Assembly: GCA_001839685.1 (NCBI GenBank)
Contig: MLAK01001377.1
Coordinates: forward strand, 5,509 to 22,272
DNA length: 16,764 nucleotides
DNA from: Tritrichomonas foetus
Lineage: Eukaryota > Parabasalia > Tritrichomonadida > Tritrichomonadidae
Reading direction: 5' to 3'
The stretch's first letter is position 1, and every line of letters begins with the position of its first letter. Below are positions 9,201-15,392 of the stretch, piece after piece. Position numbers and translations under genes: made by a program. A model generated the notes under the pieces. That model saw only the letters and a list, made by a program, of their open reading frames with translations, was not told the DNA's origin and made no database searches.

Positions 9201-10430
9201 ACACTTTCCGAATCATCTCTCTCAGTCAAAGGTAAAGAGGCTCAAGCGAAAATTAAAGAAATGATTGAAGGTGATTTTACTCGAAACCTTTCGCAATTTT
9301 CAAATTTGACGCAAGCTGAATTCCGAGAATTAAAAATTACAGAATTGAAATCTATCAAGAGAAATTTGATTAATAAGATTCGAGCATTTTCTTGGACTTC
9401 TACTAAATCGAGGATAAATCTGACAGCTCACTTTGAAAGATGTTTGGCACTTCTAAAAAGGCAATCAGAAACGAAATCACAGGAAATTCAAGAAATTAAA
9501 GACCAAATTGCATTATTGGAAGCACGAATTGAAAAAGTGGAGCAAGATCAAAAAGGTGATATGACAACAACACCTGAAATTGCTTCAGTTTTAAGAAATT
9601 TAATCACTGATGAATTTCTGGACTCTGTCTCCGAATGTAACATCAATTTCAGTGATCCTTCAAATTCTTTAACTGACAACAAACTTTTAGAACAAGGAAA
9701 CTCTCACCTTAACCACGCCTCCAACAATTTCAATACAACAACTTTGAATCGTTCTAACAGTCAAAACTTAAACACGAAAAACTTAAATGTTCAACATTCA
9801 AGCAACACTAACAACTTCATTGGAAATAATTTAAGCAGGAATAATAGTAATTGTTTTGTTGATAGTGATGGCGGTTATGTCTCGCGTTCAAGTTCAGATG
9901 AATCTGAATTGAAAGCGCGCCATTTGCAGTATAAAATTCGAGATGCGAAAATTTTGAATTCGAGATTGAAGAGGCAGATTGATAAGCTTCAATTCCCGTC
10001 TTATGGAAAGCCAATGCCACCTGAAGTTTTAACATCAGCTTTTGGTGTCGCTATTGAATCTTATAAAGGTGGACAGTGGGTTTTAAACTCAGCTACAGAA
10101 AACTCAACAATTCGAAAAGAACTTATTGAAAAGCAAAACGAGCGCGATCGACTTTTCACTCAATTGGTTCAAGCTTCTGCCCAAAGAGAGAAATTGACAT
10201 CACGTGCAAATTACATTGAATATGCTTATCGTGATTTAATGGAGAGTTCAAATTTTGGCGGTGGACGTGTTTCAAAGGCCATTTTTTGGGGGTTTGTGGA
10301 AAAATCCGACGTTCTTTTTACTTTTTTGGATGCAGACATCGCAGATTTGAATAGAAAACTGAAAGTGGTGCTGAACAAAAACAAGATGACACCGGCAGAA
10401 TATACAGAACAATTTAGAAAGAAATTTTAA
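6279..10430 (+). CDS. Large coiled-coil protein of unknown function (1383 aa)
   Basis: I do not recognise this protein. It is mostly predicted-helical, with no signal peptide, no convincing membrane segment and no enzyme motif I can name. The N-terminus (1-25) is polar and probably disordered. Residues about 25-1045 look like a long helical region rich in Leu, Ile, Lys and Phe, as in scaffold or tethering proteins. Coiled coil is likely at about 1049-1094 (Glu/Gln/Lys heptads). An Asn/Ser-rich low-complexity linker follows at about 1131-1205. Two further coiled-coil stretches lie at about 1208-1239 and 1278-1316. The last 65 residues (from GGGRVSKAIFWGF, about 1325) look like a compact end domain. 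The ATG at 6279 is the first in frame, and the open frame of over 4 kb is unbroken, so the gene is real. Stop TAA. It could be a lineage-specific cytoskeletal or trafficking scaffold, but that is only inference from its shape. Confidence 0.85.
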   Translation: MSDSKNTESLPNEQNSQTQVPTITEESLKSIISKYAQADNLINSELGYLTKNPRTDITSKFFSLVDVFSDLFDISPLPRNQNRLFFASFLVLHHYAVDLYQPGVSHSDVDFSAQWRVFSAIFKTYQMTFLPIDYSNAIESLKLAINPFQPAMNQNSGNNRIMSTLNNFFQTISQISDTKPTYESFTSVISDFKKLNSMIKNFCQEIKQTPPHLFNSLHLLEYVLTFGMRFIKVRDLVRSIDQQIEKCKIISIHLPTSPVEHRRFLSSSIKIMQVENRLISYRVPDSCKDRNMNEFSPSSILQHFLATLSLYRDNKLFAIWKQFTSTSAQLQVLYDRKHETQAVENLHQELYMLPKNPHIISLYEEFKRIFMNASVDSTSKSLHPLSHCILLLLKLGKECSNSIVANITTQVIDCIVSRLLIAKTRDDQQNMHYVIYLVTAPSCRKKENSYKALVSLRDTTKNIISTFRATNSLQTKALQILKNYSYYLDLLISSSINEQLSKDVLKYHINPKYIAKYLTLFFNSIVHDFKLTSISVPPIAFTSYSDNSGKISMNDIKRITQLLLTERWKDHDAQFFLMQYSKLSLFLVQVKSFIEMSDVTIDINLKPTDDDNGTLNQTFTELIQLEQKENSLFTEKERIEFAVVLMPLLLKLLYKNVEKRSKEEIMEKIVKTLFVPRCSDSISDCYSVIDYFEQLANKMHNLRTYVEKMKTTFFATYDDVFDQLVKLNGQKLLDEIKATDKSLFEEAEAKYHNFEKYCVLCRLFHHLTVRFQEFGQSLFPYIMYLSQINHSSLISQIISDGINLGIINRTYKKYSDDIISCIGNNKFSSIDIIDVGLMIKQYTEFDVMEPIKALIHYFDRWAVLIKEAINASIHDICTMKDLSLMRKYLLDCLDNPMPHKIEKAVAVVNKFPKNIQTFESKVIFSLSKGFLVRAKCVYNILLLKKYHNSLRFMNNNGANPAESQTTSYLQIIRSTLSESSLSVKGKEAQAKIKEMIEGDFTRNLSQFSNLTQAEFRELKITELKSIKRNLINKIRAFSWTSTKSRINLTAHFERCLALLKRQSETKSQEIQEIKDQIALLEARIEKVEQDQKGDMTTTPEIASVLRNLITDEFLDSVSECNINFSDPSNSLTDNKLLEQGNSHLNHASNNFNTTTLNRSNSQNLNTKNLNVQHSSNTNNFIGNNLSRNNSNCFVDSDGGYVSRSSSDESELKARHLQYKIRDAKILNSRLKRQIDKLQFPSYGKPMPPEVLTSAFGVAIESYKGGQWVLNSATENSTIRKELIEKQNERDRLFTQLVQASAQREKLTSRANYIEYAYRDLMESSNFGGGRVSKAIFWGFVEKSDVLFTFLDADIADLNRKLKVVLNKNKMTPAEYTEQFRKKF

Positions 10431-10838
10431 GATTAATTTATTCTATATAAAACTGTTTATATATTTAATTTTGTGTTTGATTATTTTTTGTTTAATAAAT
10501 AAACTTAAGTTCGAGAAAACTGTTTCTTTGGGTTTGATTTCATTTTCACAAGCATATTATGAAATACTATTTCTTTCTCACAAAAATACTATTTTTATTA
10601 ATTTATTTATTGTATATTTGTTTCATACTCAGTATTAATAGTTTAGATAATCTTTCATTGTCATGAATTCCAGATATATCACTTCATTTTTAAGTATCAG
10701 ATATAAAAATAAGTGACATTATTTATTGTAACTGCTTCGATGTCGAAGCAAAACCGGAAAAGATAAACAAATAGGGCTATTGTTCATATTGCTAAATAAA
10801 TTATAGTTAAATTTTTAAAAATAAATGTTTACTTGCAT
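10431..10838. other. Convergent intergenic region
   Basis: About 410 bases between the 3' ends of two convergent genes. It is AT-rich with no coding signal. Its one notable element is the 10733-10750 inverted repeat. Confidence 0.5.
10733..10750. repeat. 8-bp perfect inverted repeat, 2-base centre
   Basis: TGCTTCGA (10733-10740) is followed by TG and then TCGAAGCA (10743-10750). It has more G and C than the surrounding DNA and lies between the stops of two convergent genes. As RNA the loop would be too tight without opening one or two pairs. As DNA it is a near-perfect palindrome, so a protein-binding site is equally possible. Confidence 0.4.
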
Positions 10839-11882
10839 TTAATCTGTGGTTGTTGAAGCTATCGAACTAGATGAACTTGACGATGAAGAAGATGATTCAG
10901 ATTCTTTCTTCTTTGATTCCATAATTGGAGCTGGAGCTGGTGGTGGTGGTGCTTGTTGTGGTGGTGGATATTGTGGTGGATACTGTGGTGGTGGTGCATA
11001 CTGTTGAGGTGGTGGTGCATATTGTTGTGGTGGTGGTGCATATTGTTGTGGTGGTGCTTGAGGTGGTTCTTGTGGTGGTGCTTGTTGTGTTTGAGCAGAG
11101 TAACCTGGTGGATAATAGCCTGGTGGATATCCATTAAGTGGATTCTTTGCGTTCTTTATTCCTTTCGCAGGTTTAACGGCACCGCCTGCAACTGCAGGTG
11201 CATCTGCTCCTGCTTCAACTGGTTGTTGGTTTTCAACATCATTTGAACTAGAAGAAGAACTGCCTTTGCTCTTACGTTTCTTGATGACAAAGAAGTACAC
11301 TAAAACGACAATGACAACTATAACCACAATGACAGCAATAACAACACCGGCAATGAGACCAGCATTACCGCCGCCGCCGCCACCACCACCATATTCGTAA
11401 GGCTTGGACTGTGTAACTTCAACAACTGATTCTGAAGTATCTAATTCATATAAATTAGGATCGCATGTAACGACAACACTTGGCTTTTCAAAGTTATCCC
11501 ATTGTCCAGGAACATCTGAAGTTGTTTTAATTACAACTGTATCTTTATATTCAGAACGCCCGCTTCGTTGTCCAAGGAGTTTACCATTAGCCGATGTTGA
11601 AATACCACCAATTGAAATATTTAAGCCTTTGACCTTAATAGTTTCTTCGCCAACATGGAGATCATATTGTAAACAAAAACTCAAAAGATTAATTTTGTCA
11701 GCCCAATGATAAGGAACATCCTGTTTCAAGCTACCGCCAAATGAGAGCTCCCAGACCTCATTTTTGAAGTAAACTCGAATGTATGATGGTTCTGAATAAA
11801 CAACAGTAAATTGCTTAGCACGAATTAAATCATTTTCAGACGCTAAACTATATAAGCTGTCGAAAGAGTCAGAATAAACCAT
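10839..11882 (-). CDS. C-terminal half of the membrane protein: ectodomain end, TM helix, Pro/Gln-rich tail
   Basis: The first ATG after the interrupting stop is at 11882 (MVYSDSFDSLYS), giving 347 aa if translated separately; the TTG at 11900 is not credible as a start. In order it contains a beta-rich extracellular region of about 160 residues (FTVVYSEPSYIRVYF, VWELSFGG, IKVKGLNISIGG), a Gly8 run, a Val/Ile-rich transmembrane helix ending VYFFVIKKRK, and a Ser6 run. A tail of about 130 residues with YAPPPQQ-type repeats and a final Ser-rich acidic end (SSSSSSS...STTTD) follows. The layout matches the type I anchors and short cytosolic tails common in trichomonad surface proteins. It lacks its own signal peptide, so it most likely belongs to the upstream half. 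Stop TAAA. Confidence 0.6.
   Translation of the reverse strand: MVYSDSFDSLYSLASENDLIRAKQFTVVYSEPSYIRVYFKNEVWELSFGGSLKQDVPYHWADKINLLSFCLQYDLHVGEETIKVKGLNISIGGISTSANGKLLGQRSGRSEYKDTVVIKTTSDVPGQWDNFEKPSVVVTCDPNLYELDTSESVVEVTQSKPYEYGGGGGGGGNAGLIAGVVIAVIVVIVVIVVLVYFFVIKKRKSKGSSSSSSNDVENQQPVEAGADAPAVAGGAVKPAKGIKNAKNPLNGYPPGYYPPGYSAQTQQAPPQEPPQAPPQQYAPPPQQYAPPPQQYAPPPQYPPQYPPPQQAPPPPAPAPIMESKKKESESSSSSSSSSSSIASTTTD
10987..11058 (-). repeat. 21-bp tandem repeat coding for QQYAPPP
   Basis: On the plus strand the unit GGTGGTGGTGCATATTGTTGT occurs as an early variant at 10987-11007, then at 11008-11028 and 11029-11049, with a partial fourth copy from 11050. It encodes the seven-residue YAPPPQQ unit in the cytosolic tail. 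The whole of 10935-11100 is low-complexity Pro/Gln coding DNA. Near-identical third positions suggest recent slippage expansion. Confidence 0.75.
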
Positions 11883-11939
11883 AACAAAATTAGACCTCAA
11901 ACCATAAGTATCTGGATGAAAATCGCAAAATTGGAAGTA

Positions 11940-12710
11940 TTAGCAATCAGAATCAATTGGACCATCTATGATTTTGATATCTCCCATAGCAACGGTAAAG
12001 AAGCTAACTTTTGATTTTATTGGACCAGTAATTTGGTAATATTTCATGTATTTTGGTTTCTTTCCTTTTTCTAAAAGCTGTTTATTTTCTTCACGAAGGA
12101 GTCTATTAGATTTTAGTGTCTTTTGCATGATGGCTTTCTGTTTCTTGGTGAGTAAGGCATCAGATAATTGACGAAAACCTTCATTTGTGTTTTGTGTCCT
12201 CAGTTGGATCATTTTCTTAACAAGCCTTTTGTTCATTTTAGCATAGTGTTTACCAAACTTTTCATGTTCAAGTGATGTGTTAGTTGAATCTAATAAGCCG
12301 GATTCAAGGAGATAAGAATATGAAACTCCAGTGAAAATGACTTTCATTTGTCTTGGAAGATTGTTAAAATCAAGTACCATTTGTTCATCATATGAAAGTA
12401 CAGAAACAACCAAAAATTCAACGTCAGCATCAATAGCTTTCATATCCTTGGGAATATTTTCCCCAGTACTACAAAAAGTTCCTCTGTTAGTTTCTGTTGC
12501 TCGAATGCAATCATCATATGAAAGGCCAAATTGATCCGCCATCTCACTGCACATTTTTTTCGTTTCTTCTAATAATTGTTCATATTTATCACGGAGTTCT
12601 TGACAATTTTCTTCAGTAAAGTCGGAGTCAATTAAGAAAGTGGCGAAAGTTGGGATATATAAAGATGGGTCACTATAAATGAGTCTGAGAAAGAGAAAGG
12701 TTAAAAGCAT
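11940..12710 (-). CDS. N-terminal half of the membrane protein: signal peptide and ectodomain (256 aa)
   Basis: This is the portion translated before the TAA at 11940-11942. I chose the ATG at 12710 rather than the farther TTG at 12758, because trichomonads start on ATG and the result begins with a hydrophobic signal peptide (MLLTFLFLRLIYS, then DPSLYIP). Residues about 35-60 include two cysteines in a Glu/Lys-rich helix (FTEENCQEL, KKMCSEM). Two more follow at DDCIRA and GTFCST, and a fifth is the last residue. A Lys/Arg-rich helical stretch lies near residues 160-215. TCATT, TCATA and TCACA motifs occur in the 40 bases before the ATG and could be initiators. No family was recognised. If translated as annotated, the product would be a soluble secreted fragment. 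Confidence 0.55.
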   Translation of the reverse strand: MLLTFLFLRLIYSDPSLYIPTFATFLIDSDFTEENCQELRDKYEQLLEETKKMCSEMADQFGLSYDDCIRATETNRGTFCSTGENIPKDMKAIDADVEFLVVSVLSYDEQMVLDFNNLPRQMKVIFTGVSYSYLLESGLLDSTNTSLEHEKFGKHYAKMNKRLVKKMIQLRTQNTNEGFRQLSDALLTKKQKAIMQKTLKSNRLLREENKQLLEKGKKPKYMKYYQITGPIKSKVSFFTVAMGDIKIIDGPIDSDC

Positions 12711-13680
12711 GTGAAAAAACACACAAAAATATGAAAATGATTTTGTTTGGCCTCTCAAACCCTATTCAATTTCATTGAAATTATTTTAAAGGATCATTTT
12801 GATTTCAACTTTGCCCAATTTTTGAAAAATTAAAATTTTATCTTATCTCATTATTAGAGTATGATTTATAGTATTTCGAAATAAAAATGAACTCATTCAA
12901 AATATTTGGTTTTTGAAAAAAAAAAGGAGAAAATGGAAATTTTTAAAGAAACGAATGAATTTTTCAAAGAAAGTCTAATTAAATGTATCATCCATGAAGA
13001 TTGCATTTTTCGTTCTTTCACCAAGAACTTATAAGTAAACGCATTATCACAATGAAGAGCGTAATATATTATAAATCGATTTTAATTGAATTTTTGCAAT
13101 AGAATTGAATGTCTCTTGAAAAATCAAATTTTTCAGAAGTGATGAAATAAAATTGATATTTCATGAAGACTCTATGGTTGATATTGTTATAAAGCCGAAA
13201 ATTGGTATTAAAATAGTGAGTAATAAATTATGAAATAGAAAGGCAATCATAAAGCAAAGACAATGAAGGACAGAAAAACATGGGCAAAGTATTTCACTCA
13301 TATTGAAAATTTGCAATTCGTTCAAGATTCAAAGTTAATAATAAACGTTATTATTCTCAACGAATGTAAATTAACTGAAATGCACTTTTTGATATTGTTT
13401 TTAATCGTTACCAAAATATAAGACATAGAAATTTCTTTCAATTTTTCTATGATAACCAAATGCTCTTTCGTTTTTAATTTTTCTTCAGATATCCGTTTCT
13501 GATATACATTGAGGATCTTGCTATTATTTATTTGTTATTTTGACAAACGAAGAAAAAAATTCATTCATTATGTGTCCTTTATCTATTCAAAAAAACTTCA
13601 ATCTCTCGAACATTATTTTACCAAGCAGTTTTTTATTTATTTATATTATTTTTCTTTTTATTTTATTTAGTTTTTTAGTT
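12711..13680. other. Long AT-rich region without an intact gene
   Basis: About 970 bases. It includes the promoter side of the membrane-protein gene and coding-like short frames on the plus strand (described separately at 12933-13421). A frame at 13540-13794 starts on TTG and ends in Phe/Ile-rich sequence. A second phase of the same DNA looks equally coding-like, so neither is called. Confidence 0.4.
12933..13421 (+). pseudogene. Possible decayed gene fragments on the plus strand
   Basis: Several short frames with protein-like composition follow one another. 12933-13034 is ATG to TAA, 33 aa (MEIFKETNEFFKESL...). Near 13110 MSLEKSNFSE starts in one phase, and a second phase from about 13136 reads SDEIKLIFHEDSMVDIVIKP for about 30 codons. 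13263-13421 is ATG to TAA, 52 aa (MKDRKTWAKYFTHIENLQ...). They could be pieces of one old gene with frameshifts. AT-rich DNA easily gives such Lys/Ile/Phe/Asn-rich frames, so this is weak. Confidence 0.22.
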
Positions 13681-14398
13681 TTATATATAAGCAATGATCA
13701 GGCAAAGGCTCAGAAGCTGTTTCATATAAATTGCAATGTAATTCATCGTTTCGACATCTTTTTGAACTTTCATTCTGTTGAACTGACGAATTAAAATCTT
13801 CCACACGTTTTTGTGAAGTGTATAAAAATTTCTAATATTTTTTTCGAATATGAGATGGGCTAATTTCACCTGAAAATATCGAACTGCCATTCTATAATGC
13901 TCGTTCTCGTTCTTCGTCAATACCTAAACGAGATGAATCTTTGTCTAATATGTCATCAAATGAAAATAATTCTTTCATTTGATTAACTACCAAAAGCCGG
14001 ATATTTTCTAATGTTTTGAGGGTTCATTTTTTACAATTACCGAAATTTTGTCGTTCAACATCATCAAGAAAGAAATTGACATTGGCAAGAATGACATTCT
14101 AATATTCGAAAATAATCATGGACAAAATTATTTGCAGGTGAACTGGGTCTCAGCTCTTCCATTTTCTCCTATGGTGGTGTTCATATCATTGATCAATTTG
14201 GTTTGATCTGTGCAATATTTAAGGCGTTTTATGGTCATAAAAGCTATCAATTGCTTGGATGTTTTAGATAAAAATAAAAATGATGCCTCATATTCATTCA
14301 TGAGTTATGCATCCTTATTGGCATGAAGGTGGAAAATGGCCATAAGTGACGCCTATACTCACTGATTCAGTAATGTCCATTGAATTAGGAAAAATCAA
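13681..14398 (-). pseudogene. Decayed gene with several stops and frameshifts
   Basis: The family is not recognised. Reading the minus strand, coding-like segments follow one another in changing phase. 14398-14315: PNSMDITESVSIGVTYGHFP. 14340-14128, one frame broken by TAA at 14305-14307: NEYEASFLFLSKTSKQL... to AETQFTCK (57 codons from an ATG at 14301). 14098-13892: NVILANVNFFLDDVERQNFG, broken by TGA at 14024-14026, then 43 further codons including LFSFDDILDKDSSRLGIDEE. From about 13896 to 13681: YRMAVRYFQVKLAHLIF.... Hydrophilic, low-Phe segments such as DDILDKDSSRLGIDEERER are unlike translated non-coding DNA here. The total, about 235 codons, looks like the remains of one gene. There is no start with an initiator motif. 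Confidence 0.5.
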
Positions 14399-14617
14399 TC
14401 GAGGTTAAAAATATTTATTCGAACATTATTTTTTTGTGATTGTTTTTCTTTTATAAGCGAAATGTTTGAAAAGATGAAGTGCATAAACAATAAAAAGAGA
14501 CATGATTTTCATGCATGCAATTTTATTTTTTATTAAATTTAATCACAATCGCAAAGTGAAAGATACAACTTAAAAATTTAATGTAACAGCTTCCCTTAAC
14601 TAGCACAATTATGTTTC
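14399..14617. other. Short intergenic region
   Basis: AT-rich, with T and A tracts near 14421-14460 and 14519-14545. No gene or remnant was recognised. Confidence 0.4.
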
Positions 14618-14631
14618 TTACTTGGGAAGCT
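14588..14631. repeat. 8-bp inverted repeat across the 3' end of the 147-aa gene
   Basis: AGCTTCCC (14588-14595) is matched by GGGAAGCT (14624-14631). The right arm lies in the last codons and the left arm about 25 bases past the TAA at 14618. It could form a hairpin in the mRNA 3' end; it may be chance. Confidence 0.3.
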
Positions 14632-15061
14632 TTCTCGGTGGCGTCGTTCTGAAGAATTCGTATTGGCCAGGAATTTCTCTTTCTGTTTTCGGAAACATAT
14701 ATGACTCACGCAGGTTTCTGCTTGGCGACATCTGATTTGATTCCATTTTTGGACTTTTTGGCATCATTTTTACTTTCTTATCAACAGAAACACCAGAATT
14801 TTTCGAATATGCGTGAACTTTGCCGTTTAAGTATTGAATTTCATCTATCACCTCATCTACTTTATTATTTGAATCAAATATTTCCGAATCGAATAAATCG
14901 TTGTTGACTGATAGCTTCATAATTGATTTGTTTATCGAATCTGTGAGTGTGTCAATCTTGCTACTCTTCAAATCTTGGCTGTTATTAATGTTGCGGCCGT
15001 ATCGATTTCGTTGAGGGGTGAATCTTCCAGAACCTCCAAGTTCAGATAGATGAAGACTCAT
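14618..15061 (-). CDS. Small basic, probably disordered protein with Ser/Thr-Pro sites (147 aa)
   Basis: Unknown function. There is no signal peptide or membrane helix. The N-terminus (1-30) is Gly/Arg/Asn-rich (SGRFTPQRNRYGRN). Residues about 34-84 are acidic and could form a helix or coiled coil (DTLTDSINKSIMKLSV, VDEVIDEIQYLNGK). The rest is Lys/Pro/Ser-rich. Four proline-directed phosphorylation-type sites are visible: T15-P, S103-P, S112-P and T140-P. The start is the ATG at 15061, 10 bases after the A of an Inr-like TCATA (15069-15073), and this supports a real gene. The stop is TAA at 14618. The next gene upstream is a protein kinase on the same strand; a kinase-substrate link is conceivable but nothing in the sequence shows it. 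Confidence 0.65.
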   Translation of the reverse strand: MSLHLSELGGSGRFTPQRNRYGRNINNSQDLKSSKIDTLTDSINKSIMKLSVNNDLFDSEIFDSNNKVDEVIDEIQYLNGKVHAYSKNSGVSVDKKVKMMPKSPKMESNQMSPSRNLRESYMFPKTEREIPGQYEFFRTTPPRKLPK

Positions 15062-15068
15062 TGTAAAA

Positions 15069-15073
15069 TATGA
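15069..15073 (-). promoter_or_regulatory. Inr-like TCATA upstream of the 147-aa gene
   Basis: TCATA fits TCA(+1)Y(T/A). The +1 A (15071) is 10 bases before the ATG, the typical spacing for trichomonad genes. Confidence 0.5.
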
Positions 15074-15131
15074 GACCGTTTATTTGTGAGGAAGTTTCCC
15101 GCCAATTTTTTCGAAAGATTTTTCATTCACT

Positions 15132-15179
15132 GAAAAAGTTGAACACTATATAATTATATAATTATATCACAACTTTTTC
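15132..15179. repeat. 10-bp perfect inverted repeat around an AT core
   Basis: GAAAAAGTTG (15132-15141) and CAACTTTTTC (15170-15179) flank 28 bases of nearly pure A and T that include the palindrome TATATAATTATATA. It lies 70-120 bases upstream of the 147-aa gene start, so it may be a promoter element or a cruciform-forming site. Confidence 0.4.
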
Positions 15180-15392
15180 TATATATCTCAATTCAGAACG
15201 TACCACCATATAAATTCAGAAAAATTGAATTCAATGAATTTTCACCTGTATTTTTGGAGATCAGTTTTCACCTCATAAATAAACTATTCTGAAGTATTCT
15301 CTTTAGGTTCAAGTTATCAATGACGAAAAGCAAAACATTTAAAGTGAAAAGATATACAATTATTTTTTAATTACAAATAGTTTATTTAACAA

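Larger units (their letters stand above)
10839..12710 (-). pseudogene. Type I membrane surface protein gene interrupted by one in-frame TAA
   Basis: Two consecutive open frames on the minus strand are in exactly the same phase and are separated only by the TAA at 11940-11942. Beyond that stop the frame stays open for another 366 codons. Read as one unit of about 623 codons it makes a complete architecture: signal peptide (from ATG at 12710, MLLTFLFLRLIYS), ectodomain, Gly8 linker, transmembrane helix (nt 11283-11363), basic stop-transfer KKRK, and a cytosolic tail rich in Pro, Gln and Ser. The ectodomain has eight cysteines, five before and three after the stop. Neither half makes sense alone: the first would be secreted without an anchor, and the second lacks a signal peptide. 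A nonsense mutation (for example CAA to TAA), a sequencing error or readthrough are the options. No intron signals are present at the join. Confidence 0.6.
15062..15392. other. Intergenic region between kinase and small-protein genes
   Basis: About 330 bases holding the promoter of the 147-aa gene and the 3' end of the kinase gene. It contains the 15132-15179 inverted repeat. No coding signal was seen. Confidence 0.5.

Noticed and set aside
10925..11246. Open frames on the plus strand rich in Val, Trp and Leu
   Set aside because: They are antisense to the Pro/Gln repeat tail of the membrane protein; the composition is a by-product of GGTGGT repeats.
11901..11942. Intron explaining the stop in the membrane-protein gene
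   Set aside because: No GTATGT or ACTAACACACAG-type signals are present around the stop, and the frame is open on both sides without splicing.
12711..12758. TTG start for the membrane-protein gene
   Set aside because: The ATG at 12710 gives a clean signal peptide; the TTG adds 16 residues before it and is not a usual start codon.
13540..13794. 84-codon plus-strand frame
   Set aside because: It starts on TTG, ends in a Phe/Ile/Leu run, overlaps the minus-strand pseudogene, and a second phase of the same DNA looks equally coding-like.
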